64,000 nt of DNA from an uncultured Roseateles sp. (GTDB taxonomy: Bacteria; Pseudomonadota; Gammaproteobacteria; Burkholderiales; Burkholderiaceae_C), in NCBI RefSeq assembly GCF_913777145.1, contig NZ_CAJYPS010000007.1, positions 186,001 through 250,000 of the forward strand. The letters run 5' to 3'. Within the stretch, counting starts at the first letter, position 1. Every line of letters starts with the position of its first letter. This document shows positions 37,072-46,306 of the stretch, one piece after another. The notes below the pieces were generated by a model. It saw nothing but the letters and a program-made list of their open reading frames with translations, was not told the DNA's origin and did not search any database. Made by a program: the position numbers and the translations under genes.

Positions 37072-38518
37072 GCAACTGTTCAAGGTCCTGGCCGGCACGG
37101 CCGCGCTGTCCGCCGGCCTGCTGGGCTTCAGCGGCGCCGCCCGCGCCGATGTGCAGATCATCATCAACAACATCAACGCCTCGGGCGTGGGCTTCAACGA
37201 CACCACGCCGGCCACGCCGGTGGGTGGCAACACCGGCACCACGCTGGGCGAGCAGCGTCTGATCGCGTTCACCTACGCGGCCAACCTGTGGGGCAAGACG
37301 CTGACCAGCAGCCAGCCCATCATCATCAACGCGCAGTTCTCGGCCCTGACCTGCACGGCCACCAGTGCCACGCTGGGCAGCGCCGGCACGACCAGCATCT
37401 TCCGCAACTTCGCCAACGCGCCGCTGACCAACACCTGGTACTCCTACGCGCTGGCCAACAAGCTGTCCGGCTCCTACCTGGGCACGGCGAATGCGGCGCA
37501 GATCAACGCCAACTTCAACGTCAACCTGGGCAAGACCGGCTGCCTGGACGGCCAGCCCTTCTACCTGGGTCTGGACGGCAACCACGGCGCCTCGGCGGTG
37601 GATTTCGTCGCGGTGCTGCAGCATGAGATGGGTCACGGTCTGGGCTTCCAGACCTTCACCAACGGCCAGACGGGCGCCCAGAACGGCACCTCGCCCGCGG
37701 TCTGGGATCACTACCTGATGGGCACGGCCACCGGCAAGCTCTGGAAGGACATGACCGCGGCCGAGCGTGCGGCCTCCGCGATCAGCGTGGACAAGCTGGT
37801 CTGGACCGGTCCGCGGGTCACGGCGCTGGCACCGCAGGTGCTGCGCGTGGGCCTGCCCAAGGCCACCATCAGCGGCTCCGCCGCCGGCACCACGGCCGGC
37901 ATCTACGCCACCGGTGAAGCAGCCTTCGGCCCCTCGGTCGCCACGGCGGCCCGCACCGGCGTGCTGATGCCCATGATGCCCACCTCGACCACGGACACCA
38001 GCGCCGTCGGCCTGAGCCTGGGCTGCGATGCACTGACCGGCAACAACGCCCGTGCGGCCGTCGGCAACATCGTGCTGATCAGCCGTGGCAGCTGCAACTT
38101 CGCGATCAAGGCCAAGAACGCGCAGAACGCCGGCGCCATCGGTGTGCTGATCGTCAACAACGCGGCCGGTGTGGCCGGCATGAGCGGTGCGGATGACACG
38201 CTGGTCATCCCCACGCTGATGATCGACCAGACCGTGGGCGCCAACCTGCTGGCCAAGCTGGCCACGCGTTCGCGCACCTCCTCGGGCGTGCTCGCCACCA
38301 TGAGCCTGGTGGGCACCCAGCTGGCCGGCGCCGACCCGCAGGGCCGCGTGATGATGTACGCCCCCGCGACCTGGACCTCGGGTTCGTCGGTGTCGCACTT
38401 CGACACGACCGCCACCCGCAACCTGCTGATGGAGCCGGCGATCAACGGCGACCTGACGCAGTCGGTGATCCCGCCGTTCGACCTGACCCTGCCGCTGCTG
38501 CAGGACATCGGCTGGTAA
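37061..38518 (+). CDS. secreted zinc metalloprotease with PA domain
   Basis: 485 residues. Signal peptide KVLAGTAALSAGLLGFSGAARA. The zinc motif HEMGHGLGF occurs in VLQHEMGHGLGFQTF at about residue 190. A protease-associated (PA) domain lies at about 320-410 (GCDALTGNNARAAVGNIVLISRGSCNFAIKAKNAQNAGAIGVLIVNN). The C-terminus is HFDTTATRNLLMEPAINGDLTQSVIPPFDLTLPLLQDIGW, a frequent ending of this PA-peptidase family. It is the third gene of the cassette and is followed by a strong terminator. Substrates are unknown. Confidence 0.9.
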   Translation: MKSKQLFKVLAGTAALSAGLLGFSGAARADVQIIINNINASGVGFNDTTPATPVGGNTGTTLGEQRLIAFTYAANLWGKTLTSSQPIIINAQFSALTCTATSATLGSAGTTSIFRNFANAPLTNTWYSYALANKLSGSYLGTANAAQINANFNVNLGKTGCLDGQPFYLGLDGNHGASAVDFVAVLQHEMGHGLGFQTFTNGQTGAQNGTSPAVWDHYLMGTATGKLWKDMTAAERAASAISVDKLVWTGPRVTALAPQVLRVGLPKATISGSAAGTTAGIYATGEAAFGPSVATAARTGVLMPMMPTSTTDTSAVGLSLGCDALTGNNARAAVGNIVLISRGSCNFAIKAKNAQNAGAIGVLIVNNAAGVAGMSGADDTLVIPTLMIDQTVGANLLAKLATRSRTSSGVLATMSLVGTQLAGADPQGRVMMYAPATWTSGSSVSHFDTTATRNLLMEPAINGDLTQSVIPPFDLTLPLLQDIGW

Positions 38519-38546
38519 GCCCTCAGCCTGCCTGAGCGACCCGAGG

Positions 38547-38576
38547 GGCGCGGCCAGACGGCCGCGCCCTTTTTTC
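38547..38576 (+). terminator. rho-independent terminator after the PEP-CTERM cassette
   Basis: GGGCGCGGCC-AGAC-GGCCGCGCCC followed by TTTTTT. A textbook intrinsic terminator for the rightward operon, 29 bp past the protease stop. Confidence 0.92.
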
Positions 38577-38642
38577 ATGGGCCGACGCAGGCGCAAGAAA
38601 GCCGGGCACGCGGCCCGGCTGCAGACAGCTGAAACGGCCTGC

Positions 38643-40682
38643 TCAGCGCAGCGCGCGGCGGCGCAGCAGGCCCAGCACCGTGAGGCCCAGCGCCAGCAGC
38701 AGCGCCGGCGCCGGCTCGGGCACCGCGCTGATGCTGGTGTTCACGCCGTCGAAGATCGCCACGGCCTGCTGGCCGTTGACCGTGGTCGCGGCCAGCAGCT
38801 GCTGGAAGCCGGCGTCGCCCAGCAGGTCACCGCCAAACAGCAGGCTGCCGTCGCCGCTGACGGTCAGGCCCGCGCCGGCGCTGACCGCGCCCAGCGTCGC
38901 AAAGCTCAGCGTGGCGCCGCCCAGGTCCAGCGCGGAGCTGGCGCTCAGCAGCAGCGCCGCGAAGCTCTGGCCGGCCGAGCCGTTGGCCGCGCGCAGCACC
39001 AGCGTGCCGCCGGCCAGCTCCAGCGCGCTGGCGGCGGCCAGGCGATTGGCGCCCAGCAGCTCCAGCGTGGCACCGCCCGCGATCACGGTGCGGCCGGTGA
39101 ACAGGCTCTGGCCGCTCAATCGCACCAGGCCGCTGTCCACATGGACCTCGGCGAAATGCGACAGCGCGTCCGCGTACTCGAAGCGCTGGCCCGCGCCCGG
39201 GTCCAGGCGCAGCACATTGCGCTCACCCGAGCCGCCGTCGATGTTGCCCAGCACCTGGGCCTGGCCGCCGGCGATCAGCACCGTGTTCCGGCCCGCGCCC
39301 AGCTGCATCGCCCAGCCGCTGGCGCTGCCGTCGATCAGGCCGCGGTTGGTGATGGTGGTCGCGTAATCGCTGGCCACGACGATGGCCGCGCTGCCGGCGC
39401 CGCCCTGCAGCGTCGCGCCCGCGTCGTTCTGAATCGTCAGCGTGCGGCCGCTGCCAGTCAGGCCGCCGGCGTAGATAGCCGCATCGCTCTGGCCGCGTAT
39501 CACGCCGCCCGCCTGGTTGATGAGCACCGCATCCGCATACAGCGCCTCGCGCTGGCCGGCGTTCACGCCGGCGCTGATGTCGTTGCCCACCAGCGAGATG
39601 CCGCGGCCCACCGCATTCGTGTTGCCGGCGGCCACCAGGCCCTCGATGAGCCCGGAGTTCACGATTCGGCCGCCGCCCACCGACACGCCCTCGCTGTAGG
39701 CCAGGCCGGAGGCCACCGCGCTGAAGGAGTTCAGCGAGCGGATCACGCCGGTGTTGGTCAGCTGCACCACGCCGTCCACGTCCACGCCGTCACCGTCGCC
39801 GGTGACGCCGCGGCCCAGGATGCTGCCGGCGTTGTTGATCGTGACCACCTGCAGGCCGTTCAGCCCATCCAGGTTGAGGCCCGAGCCGTTGTCGCCCTGG
39901 ATCACGCCGCCGGCCAGGTTGTCCACCCGCATCGTGTGGGCCAGGCTGGCACTGTCCTGGCCGCCGGTGATGCCGTGGCGGCCGCCCTGCACCAGGCCCG
40001 CATTCATGATCTGCAGGCCGCTGTTGGCCTGGCCGTCTATCCCATCGCTGCTGGAGCCGGTGCTGGTCAGCGACACGATGCTGCCCCAGTTGTTGACCAC
40101 GCCGTTGGCGCCCGGCCGCACCGCATCCGCCTCGCTGGCACGTATCAGCGCGCCGGCATAGTTGTTCAGCGTGTTGGCGCCGCTGGCGATGGCGTTGAAG
40201 TCCACCACCTGGTTGCCGGCCGCCGACGCATTCAGCGAAATCATCTGCCCGTAGTTGTTCAGCACCACGCTGGCCGGGCTCTTGTTCATCTGGATCACGT
40301 CGGCATCGGCCGACTGCATCAGCGCCGTGCTGTTGCCCAGTGCGCCATTGGTGATCACCAGGCCGCTGACGCCTGTGTTGTCGCGCACCACCCGGCCGGT
40401 GCCGGTCTGCGTGAGGCTGCCCAGATTGGTCAGGCTGGCGTTGTTGCCGGTGATGGTGACCGCCACGCTGGAGCCCGACACCGTGAGGCTGGCCCCGGCG
40501 CGCACCACGCCGGTCTGCGACGCGGCCAGCGTCTGCGCGCCGCTGGCGCTGCCGCTGATGTCGAAGCTGGCGGCCTGCACGACCGGCGCTGCGGCGCCCA
40601 GCGCGAGCGCGCAGGCCAGTGCCAAGGCGGCGTGACGGTGGGATGGGGAGGACGACAGTCGCGACAGGGTCTGGGCAGGCAT
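38643..40682 (-). CDS. PEP-CTERM surface protein, beta-helix/autotransporter-like
   Basis: 679 residues from ATG 40,682; a GTG at 40,712 would add 10 residues. Signal peptide region ALALACALALGAAAPVVQA. Long runs of short repeats (VLNNYGQMISL, LNNYAGALIRA, VVNNWGSIVSL, QIMNAGLVQGG, VTINNAGSILG, TNRGLIDG) form a right-handed beta-helix typical of autotransporter passengers. No beta-barrel exists; instead it ends VPEPAPALLLALGLTVLGLLRRR, so exosortase rather than a barrel would place it. Adhesion-like role by inference. Convergent with the protease gene. Confidence 0.88.
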   Translation of the reverse strand: MPAQTLSRLSSSPSHRHAALALACALALGAAAPVVQAASFDISGSASGAQTLAASQTGVVRAGASLTVSGSSVAVTITGNNASLTNLGSLTQTGTGRVVRDNTGVSGLVITNGALGNSTALMQSADADVIQMNKSPASVVLNNYGQMISLNASAAGNQVVDFNAIASGANTLNNYAGALIRASEADAVRPGANGVVNNWGSIVSLTSTGSSSDGIDGQANSGLQIMNAGLVQGGRHGITGGQDSASLAHTMRVDNLAGGVIQGDNGSGLNLDGLNGLQVVTINNAGSILGRGVTGDGDGVDVDGVVQLTNTGVIRSLNSFSAVASGLAYSEGVSVGGGRIVNSGLIEGLVAAGNTNAVGRGISLVGNDISAGVNAGQREALYADAVLINQAGGVIRGQSDAAIYAGGLTGSGRTLTIQNDAGATLQGGAGSAAIVVASDYATTITNRGLIDGSASGWAMQLGAGRNTVLIAGGQAQVLGNIDGGSGERNVLRLDPGAGQRFEYADALSHFAEVHVDSGLVRLSGQSLFTGRTVIAGGATLELLGANRLAAASALELAGGTLVLRAANGSAGQSFAALLLSASSALDLGGATLSFATLGAVSAGAGLTVSGDGSLLFGGDLLGDAGFQQLLAATTVNGQQAVAIFDGVNTSISAVPEPAPALLLALGLTVLGLLRRRALR

Positions 40683-40797
40683 GGCAGGGCTCAGGATGGA
40701 CAAGCCCGCCACCTTAGTGAGCGCAGGGCCGGCCGTGCACCACCCGAGCGGGGCCCCGCGCCACAGCCGCGATTCACGCGGCTGTCATGCGTGCAGG

Positions 40798-42225
40798 CTA
40801 GCCACGATAGGCGTCCGCATTCAGGCCCAGCCGGCGGATTCGGTCATGCAGGGTCTTGCGCGCCAGGCCCAGGCGCTCGCCGGCACGGGCCACGTTGCCG
40901 CCGCAGTCGCGCAGCGCGTCGACGATGCAGCGGCGCTCGAATTCGGCCAGCGCCTCGTCCAGCGTCAGGCCCTGCAAACCCTCCCCGCCCGACGGCGGCG
41001 CCGGTGGCGGCTCGACGGCTGGCGCCACCGCCGCCACGGTCTCGGTGGGCTCCTGCACCAGGCCCAGCACCCAGCGCTCCGCGAAGTTGCGCAGCTCGCG
41101 CACATTGCCCGGCCAGTCGCGCTGCTGCCAGGCGGCCAGCTGGGCGGCGCTCCAGCGCGGCGGCTCACGCCGCAGCCGTGCCGCGGCCTGGTCGCAGAAG
41201 TGGCTCAGCAGCAGCGGGATGTCCTCGCGGCGCTGGCGCAGCGGCGGCAGCGCGATGGTGGCCACGTCCAGGCGGTAGAACAGGTCCTCGCGGAAGCGCC
41301 CCTCGCGCGCCAGCGCCAGCAGGTCCACCTTGGTGGCCGCCACCACGCGGCAGGCCAGCGGCACCGCGGTATTGGCACCCAGGCGCTCCACGCTGCGCTC
41401 CTGCAGCACGCGCAGCATCTTGACCTGCAGCGCCAGCGGCATGGACTCGATCTCGTCCAGGAACACCGTGCCGTCGCCCGCGAACTCCAGCTTGCCGATG
41501 CGGCGCTTGTTGGCACCGGTGTAGGCGCCGGCCTCGGCGCCGAAGATCTCGGACTCGAACACGCTCTCCGGCAGCGCACCGCAGTTGATCGCAACAAAGG
41601 GGCCGCGCGCGCCGCTGGCCGCGTGCAGCGCCCGCGCGACCACCTCCTTGCCGGCGCCGGTCTCGCCATGGATGAGCACATCCACGCGAGCCGGGCCCAG
41701 CGTGCTGATCAGCGTGCGCACCTGCTCGAGGGCCGCGCTGGTGCCCAGCAGCCGGTCGGCCGGCCCCTCGGCCAGCTGGGCCTTGAGGCGCCGGTTCTCC
41801 AGCACCAGGCGGCGCTGGGCCAGCGCGCGCTTCACCACCTCGACCAGATGCTCGGCGCCAAAGGGCTTCTCGATGAAGTCCCAGGCGCCATCGCGCATGG
41901 CCTCCACCGCCATGCCGATGTCGCCATGGCCGGTGACCAGGATGACCGGCAGTTCCGGGTCTTGCGCCTGCAGCGCGCGCAGCAGCTGCAGACCGCTCTC
42001 GCCGGGCAGGCGCACATCGCAGACCAGCACGCCGCCAAAGCCTGGCGCCAGCCAGTCGCGCGCCGCCTCGGCCGAGTCCAGGCCCTGCACGCGCAGACCG
42101 GCCAGGCGCAGGCTCTGGCTGGCGGCCAGACGCACCAGCTCGTCGTCCTCCACCAGCAGCACGTCCGCGTCGCGTGCCATCGTGTCCATTGCAGTCAGGG
42201 CCATGGCGCGATTGTCCGGTCTCAT
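40798..42225 (-). CDS. dctD: DctD, sigma-54-dependent response regulator
   Basis: 475 residues. Receiver domain with phosphoacceptor Asp70 in VLVCDVRLPGESG. AAA+ domain with Walker A GETGAGKE, the L1 loop GAYTGA (GAFTGA in most) and Walker B-like VFLDEIESMPL. Then LRQRREDIPLLLSHF and RDWPGNVRELRNFAERWVLG. A Fis-type HTH closes it (GGNVARAGERLGLARKTLHDRIRRLG). DctD activates sigma-54 promoters of dicarboxylate transport genes. Start overlaps the dctB stop (ATGA), so the pair is translationally coupled. The sigma-54 promoter at 45,545-45,560 is the probable target. Confidence 0.93.
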   Translation of the reverse strand: MRPDNRAMALTAMDTMARDADVLLVEDDELVRLAASQSLRLAGLRVQGLDSAEAARDWLAPGFGGVLVCDVRLPGESGLQLLRALQAQDPELPVILVTGHGDIGMAVEAMRDGAWDFIEKPFGAEHLVEVVKRALAQRRLVLENRRLKAQLAEGPADRLLGTSAALEQVRTLISTLGPARVDVLIHGETGAGKEVVARALHAASGARGPFVAINCGALPESVFESEIFGAEAGAYTGANKRRIGKLEFAGDGTVFLDEIESMPLALQVKMLRVLQERSVERLGANTAVPLACRVVAATKVDLLALAREGRFREDLFYRLDVATIALPPLRQRREDIPLLLSHFCDQAAARLRREPPRWSAAQLAAWQQRDWPGNVRELRNFAERWVLGLVQEPTETVAAVAPAVEPPPAPPSGGEGLQGLTLDEALAEFERRCIVDALRDCGGNVARAGERLGLARKTLHDRIRRLGLNADAYRG

Positions 42226-44168
42226 GCGGCGGCGTCCGGCGCCTGTGCCGACGCAAGTGGCAGGCGCAGCGTGAACTGCGCGCCGCCCTCGGGCAGGTTG
42301 GCGCCCTGCAGCGAGCCGCCCAGCGCGTTCGCGATGGAGGCCGAGATGGACAGCCCCAGGCCCAGGCCCTCGCCGCGCCGCTTGGTCGTGAAGAAGGGCT
42401 CGAACAGCCGCGCCAGCACCTCGGGCGCCAGGCCGGCGCCCTGGTCGCTGACGCGCAGCAGCGCCTGGCCGGCGGCCTCGTCCAGCACCGCCTCCAGCCT
42501 CACCTCGCGGCCACCGGCCTCGGCGCTGGCGTCCAGGCCGTTGCGCAGCAGGTTGACCAGCACCTGCTCGACGCGCACCTGCTGGCCCAGCACCGCCAGC
42601 CCGGGCGGCACCGGCGGCGCCACCAGCGTGAGGTGCAGCCGCCGCGCCTCCGCGCCCACCAGCGCCAGCGCGGCCTGGAAGGCGGCGTCCACCGCCACCG
42701 GCTGCACGCGCAGCTCGTCGCGGCGCGCAAAGCCCTTGAGCTGGGCCACGATGGCCGCGATGCGCTGTGTGAGCCCGTCTATGGCCTGCAAATTGGCCTC
42801 GGCGTCCGCCTGCATGTCGCGCTGCAGAAAGACCCGCGCGTTGTCGTTCAGCGCGCGCAGCGCGGCCAGCGGTTGGTTGATCTCGTGCGTGATGCTGGCC
42901 GCCATCTGGCCCAGCACTGCCAGCTTGCCGGCCTGTATCAGCTCGTCCTGCGTGGCGCGCAGCGTGCGCTCGGTGCGGTGCAGTTCGTCCACGCGGGCGG
43001 CCAGCGCGTCGTTGGCCTGCTGCAGCGCGCCGGTGCGCTCGACGATGCGGGTTTCCAGGCTGTCATAGGCGGCGCGCAGCTCGCCCTGGGCCGCGCGGCG
43101 CTCGCGGTTGCGGCGTCGGCGCAGCTGCACATAGGCGGCCAGCAGCAGCAGCGACACCCAGGCCAGCCCCGCCGCCCAGGCACGGCCGGCCGCGATCTGC
43201 TCGGCGCCGCGGATCTCGGTCAGCGACAACAGCGTCCAGCCCCGCCCCGCAACCGGCTGCTCGGTCAGCAGTGCCCGCAGCCAGGCCGGCGCGCGCGCGC
43301 CGGGCGGAGCAGCAATGCCCACCCGCTCCACATGCAGCATGCCGGGCGTGGCCGCCAGGTCGCCCGAGGGCGCCGGGCCGGGATAGCCCGGCGCGGGCTC
43401 GCGGCTCAGCGGCTGCAGCGGCAGGTCGCCGTACTGCTGGGTTTCGTGCAGCTGCGCCCGCACCGCCTCGGGCAGCGGGCCCAGCGTGCGGTACTTCCAC
43501 TCGGGCCGGCTGGCCAGAAAGACCACGCCCTGCGCATCGGCCAGCATCAGCTCGCCGGCACTGCGCGCCCAGTTGGCCTCCATCTCGTCCAGCGACACCT
43601 TGAGCACGATGACGCCGGGCACAGGGCCGGACAGCCGGTGTGCGATGAAGTAGCCGGGCGTGCCGGTGGTGGAGCCGCGCGCATAGAAGTGACCACTGCC
43701 GTGGGCCATCGCGTCGCGGAAATAGGGGCGGTAGGCGTAGTGGTGGCCGACGAAGGTCTGCGTATCCTGCCAGTTGCTGGCGGCCAGGGTCAGGCCTTGC
43801 GCGTCTATCAGGAAGATGGCCGCGGCGGCGGCGTCGCCCGCCACCTGCTGCAGCAGCTCGTTGACCTCGCGCTGGCGCGCGGCCGAGCCGGGCTGGGCCA
43901 GCAGCGCCGACAGCGCCGGGTGGGTGGCCAGCACCTGGGGCAGCACCTCGTACTTGTCGAGCGCACTGCCCAGCTCGTGGGCGACGAAGCGCAGGTGGCG
44001 CTGGGCATCGTCACGGGTCTGGGCCAGCGCCAGATCCAGCGACAGCCGCCAGGCAGCGGCCGGGATCAGCGCCGCGCCGGCCAGCACCAGGGCCAGCAGC
44101 GCCAGGCTGCGGCGCCAGGCGCGGCGGCGGGTCGGGGGCGAGGGCTCAGTGGGCGACGGACTCGGCAT
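42222..44168 (-). CDS. dctB: DctB, C4-dicarboxylate sensor histidine kinase
   Basis: 648 residues. A first membrane helix (SLALLALVLAGAALIPAAAW) and a second (AAGLAWVSLLLLAAYVQLRRR) flank a ~300-residue periplasmic domain containing FVGHHYAYRPYFRDAM and GTPGYFIAHRLSGPVPGVIVLKVSLDEME, as in dCACHE-type DctB. H box ASITHEINQPLAALRALNDNARVF. ATPase elements VLVNLLRNGLDAS, VSDQGAGLAPEV and GEGLGLGLSIS. It senses C4-dicarboxylates. Start lies 23 nt inside the transporter gene. Confidence 0.93.
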   Translation of the reverse strand: MPSPSPTEPSPPTRRRAWRRSLALLALVLAGAALIPAAAWRLSLDLALAQTRDDAQRHLRFVAHELGSALDKYEVLPQVLATHPALSALLAQPGSAARQREVNELLQQVAGDAAAAAIFLIDAQGLTLAASNWQDTQTFVGHHYAYRPYFRDAMAHGSGHFYARGSTTGTPGYFIAHRLSGPVPGVIVLKVSLDEMEANWARSAGELMLADAQGVVFLASRPEWKYRTLGPLPEAVRAQLHETQQYGDLPLQPLSREPAPGYPGPAPSGDLAATPGMLHVERVGIAAPPGARAPAWLRALLTEQPVAGRGWTLLSLTEIRGAEQIAAGRAWAAGLAWVSLLLLAAYVQLRRRRNRERRAAQGELRAAYDSLETRIVERTGALQQANDALAARVDELHRTERTLRATQDELIQAGKLAVLGQMAASITHEINQPLAALRALNDNARVFLQRDMQADAEANLQAIDGLTQRIAAIVAQLKGFARRDELRVQPVAVDAAFQAALALVGAEARRLHLTLVAPPVPPGLAVLGQQVRVEQVLVNLLRNGLDASAEAGGREVRLEAVLDEAAGQALLRVSDQGAGLAPEVLARLFEPFFTTKRRGEGLGLGLSISASIANALGGSLQGANLPEGGAQFTLRLPLASAQAPDAAA

Positions 44169-45486
44169 CGATCTTCGAATGCCGGCGCGTGTCGCGCATC
44201 AGGAGGTTGACGAGCAGCGTGCAGGCGATGACCGCCGTAGCGTACCAATAGAAGCCGCCTTCCATGCCCTGCTGCTTGAACCACAGCGCGATGTACTCGG
44301 CACTGCCGCCGAACACCGACACCGCGATCGCATAGGGCACGCCCACGCCGGTGGCGCGGATGGCCGCCGGGAACAGCTCGGCCTTCACGACCGCGTTGAT
44401 GGAGGTGTAGCCGCTGACGATGAGCCAGGCGCAGGCGATCAGGCCGAAGGCTTCCCAGGGGCCCTGGGCATGCTGGATGGCGGTCAGCAGCGGCACAGTG
44501 AACAGCGTGCCCAGCACCGCGAAGCCCAGCAGCAGCGGCTTGCGGCCTATCTTGTCGGACAGCGCGCCATACAGCGGCTGCAGCAGCGCGGCAAACACCA
44601 GGCTGCCGGCCGACACGGCCGTGGTCTGCGCATCGGTCAGACCCACCGACAGCTTCAGGAACTTCTGCATGTAGGTGGTGTAGACGTAGAAGGCCAACGT
44701 ACCGCCCATGGTCAGGCCGATCACGATCAGGCATTCGCGCGGGTGCTGCAGCAGCAGCTTGAGGCCGCCGGTGCGGCCAGTGTTGCGCTTGCGCTGGGCC
44801 TCGAAGGCGCTGGTCTCGGGCAGGTCGGAACGCATGATCAGCGCGACGATGGCCAGGCCGGCGCCGATGAAGAACGGAATGCGCCAGCCCCAGGCCTTGA
44901 GCTCGGCCGTGTCCAGCACGAAGTTCTGCAGCACCAGCAGCACGACCAGCGCGGTCAGCTGACCGCCGATCAGCGTCACGTACTGGAAGCTGGCGTAGAA
45001 GCCGCGGTGCTTGGACGTGGCCATCTCCGACAGATAGGTGGCACTCGAGCCGTACTCGCCGCCCAGGCTCAGGCCCTGCAGCAGGCGGGCCAGCAGCAGG
45101 ATGACCGGCGCGACCACGCCGACGCTGGCATAGGTGGGCGAGCAGGCGATCAGCAGCGAGCCGCCGCACATCAGCAGCACCGAGGCCATCAGCGCCAGGC
45201 GGCGGCCGTAGCGGTCACCGATGTAGCCGAACAGCAGGCCGCCTATGGGGCGCACGAAAAAGCCCAGCGCGAAGATGGCCGCGGTGGACATGGACTGGGC
45301 CACCGGGTCGGACTTGGGGAAGAAGGCCGACGAGAAATACAGCGAGAAGGCGGCGTAGCAGTAGAAGTCGTACCACTCGACCAGGTTGCCGAGCGAGCCG
45401 ACCAGGATGGCCTTCAGGCGCTTGAATTCGATGCGGTCGGGCGCGCTGGCGCCACCGGCCGCCGCGGGGGAGAGGATCGCGGACAT
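44146..45486 (-). CDS. MFS organic-acid:proton symporter, KgtP-like
   Basis: 446 residues from ATG 45,486 with GGAGA upstream, twelve-helix MFS. Family motifs are NLVEWYDFYCYAAFSLYFSSAFFP, ALGFFVRPIGGLLFGYIGDRYGRRLALMAS, RLLQGLSLGGEYGSSATYLSEMA and GWRIPFFIGAGLA, which is the metabolite:H+ symporter group (KgtP, ProP, citrate). Being the first gene of an operon with dctBD, its substrate is probably a dicarboxylate, in place of DctA. A sigma-54 promoter match lies upstream. Confidence 0.9.
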   Translation of the reverse strand: MSAILSPAAAGGASAPDRIEFKRLKAILVGSLGNLVEWYDFYCYAAFSLYFSSAFFPKSDPVAQSMSTAAIFALGFFVRPIGGLLFGYIGDRYGRRLALMASVLLMCGGSLLIACSPTYASVGVVAPVILLLARLLQGLSLGGEYGSSATYLSEMATSKHRGFYASFQYVTLIGGQLTALVVLLVLQNFVLDTAELKAWGWRIPFFIGAGLAIVALIMRSDLPETSAFEAQRKRNTGRTGGLKLLLQHPRECLIVIGLTMGGTLAFYVYTTYMQKFLKLSVGLTDAQTTAVSAGSLVFAALLQPLYGALSDKIGRKPLLLGFAVLGTLFTVPLLTAIQHAQGPWEAFGLIACAWLIVSGYTSINAVVKAELFPAAIRATGVGVPYAIAVSVFGGSAEYIALWFKQQGMEGGFYWYATAVIACTLLVNLLMRDTRRHSKIDAESVAH

Positions 45487-45544
45487 GTTGTCTCCTGGGT
45501 CTGCCCCGCCAGCCAGGCGCCGACGGGTTCTGTGCTCAGGAAAC

Positions 45545-45560
45545 AGCAGCTTGCGTGCCA
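45545..45560 (-). promoter_or_regulatory. sigma-54 promoter of the transporter-dctBD operon
   Basis: On the minus strand: TGGCAC, 5 bp, CTGCT; the essential GG and GC are at the right spacing and only one position of TTGCW differs. It lies about 60 bp upstream of the transporter start. Because the operon ends with a sigma-54 activator gene, dctD, autoregulation is likely. Confidence 0.75.
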
Positions 45561-45695
45561 GGCCAAAACCCAGGGATTACCCGCAAATCCTGACCCCTTA
45601 AACCCCGTCCCGACGGCCGCCAGGCGGCGGATTCCCGCCTCGCCGCATGATCACCCCGCGGCGCCGGCCGCCACCGGCGGCATTCCGCCACCCGT

Positions 45696-46208
45696 TCAGG
45701 AGCCCAGCTCGATGCGCGCCATGTCAAAGCGCGAGCCCTCGCCGTCGGGCCGCACCGAGATCACCCGGAAGCTCTTGCGCGTGCCGACCCGGTACTCGAA
45801 CTGACCGGCCTTGGGCGCGCTGCTGTCGCAGCTGAGGCGGTCGGGCTGGTCCTTGGGCGGCTTCTCGCGCGCGGCAGGCTCGCGGCAGTCCAGCACCGTG
45901 CCGTATTGGGCCAGCGCACGCGCATAGAACGCGGCGACCTGGGGCGCGGCGTCGCGGCTGCGGAACTTCAGCGCCTGCACGCGCAGGCCGAAGCGGCCGG
46001 CCCAGGCGCCCAGCGTGACCGCACCGGAGTCGCTCTGGCCCTCGCTGTAGGGGCTGGCGCCCGGGTAGGCAGGCAGGCCCAGGTCCACCGGCGTCGTGTG
46101 CGTGTGGCCTTCGATGCGGACGCTGAAGTCCTTGTCGTCGCCCGCGCGGGCCAGCAGGCTCACGGCCAGCAGCGCGCCCAGGGCCAACAGCAGGGGTCGG
46201 GTCTTCAT
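45696..46208 (-). CDS. secreted hypothetical protein
   Basis: 170 residues. Signal peptide RPLLLALGALLAVSLLARA. Mature part with FSVRIEGHTHTTPVDLGLPAYPGASPY, LGAWAGRFGLRVQALKFRSRDAAPQVAAFYARALAQYGTVLDC, two Cys and a C-terminus of strand type (FEYRVGTRKSFRVISVRPDGEGSRFDMARIEL). The LPAYPGA element with a following helix and strand resembles small domains in secreted proteins of unknown function. Separate transcription unit between the transporter operon and the DUF885 gene. Confidence 0.65.
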   Translation of the reverse strand: MKTRPLLLALGALLAVSLLARAGDDKDFSVRIEGHTHTTPVDLGLPAYPGASPYSEGQSDSGAVTLGAWAGRFGLRVQALKFRSRDAAPQVAAFYARALAQYGTVLDCREPAAREKPPKDQPDRLSCDSSAPKAGQFEYRVGTRKSFRVISVRPDGEGSRFDMARIELGS

Positions 46209-46306
46209 CGCATACTCCTCGTTGATGTCGATGGCGCCAGCCTAGGGGCCGGCGCCTCGCGTCACGAGCGGCTTGCGACAGACCGTCGCCCGGGCGGCAC
46301 AGACGG

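Noticed and set aside
45574..45628. GGATT-N7-AATCC and GCCGCCAGGCGGC as DctD upstream activator sites
   Set aside because: Too close to the -24/-12 elements and GC-rich dyads are common here, so evidence is insufficient.
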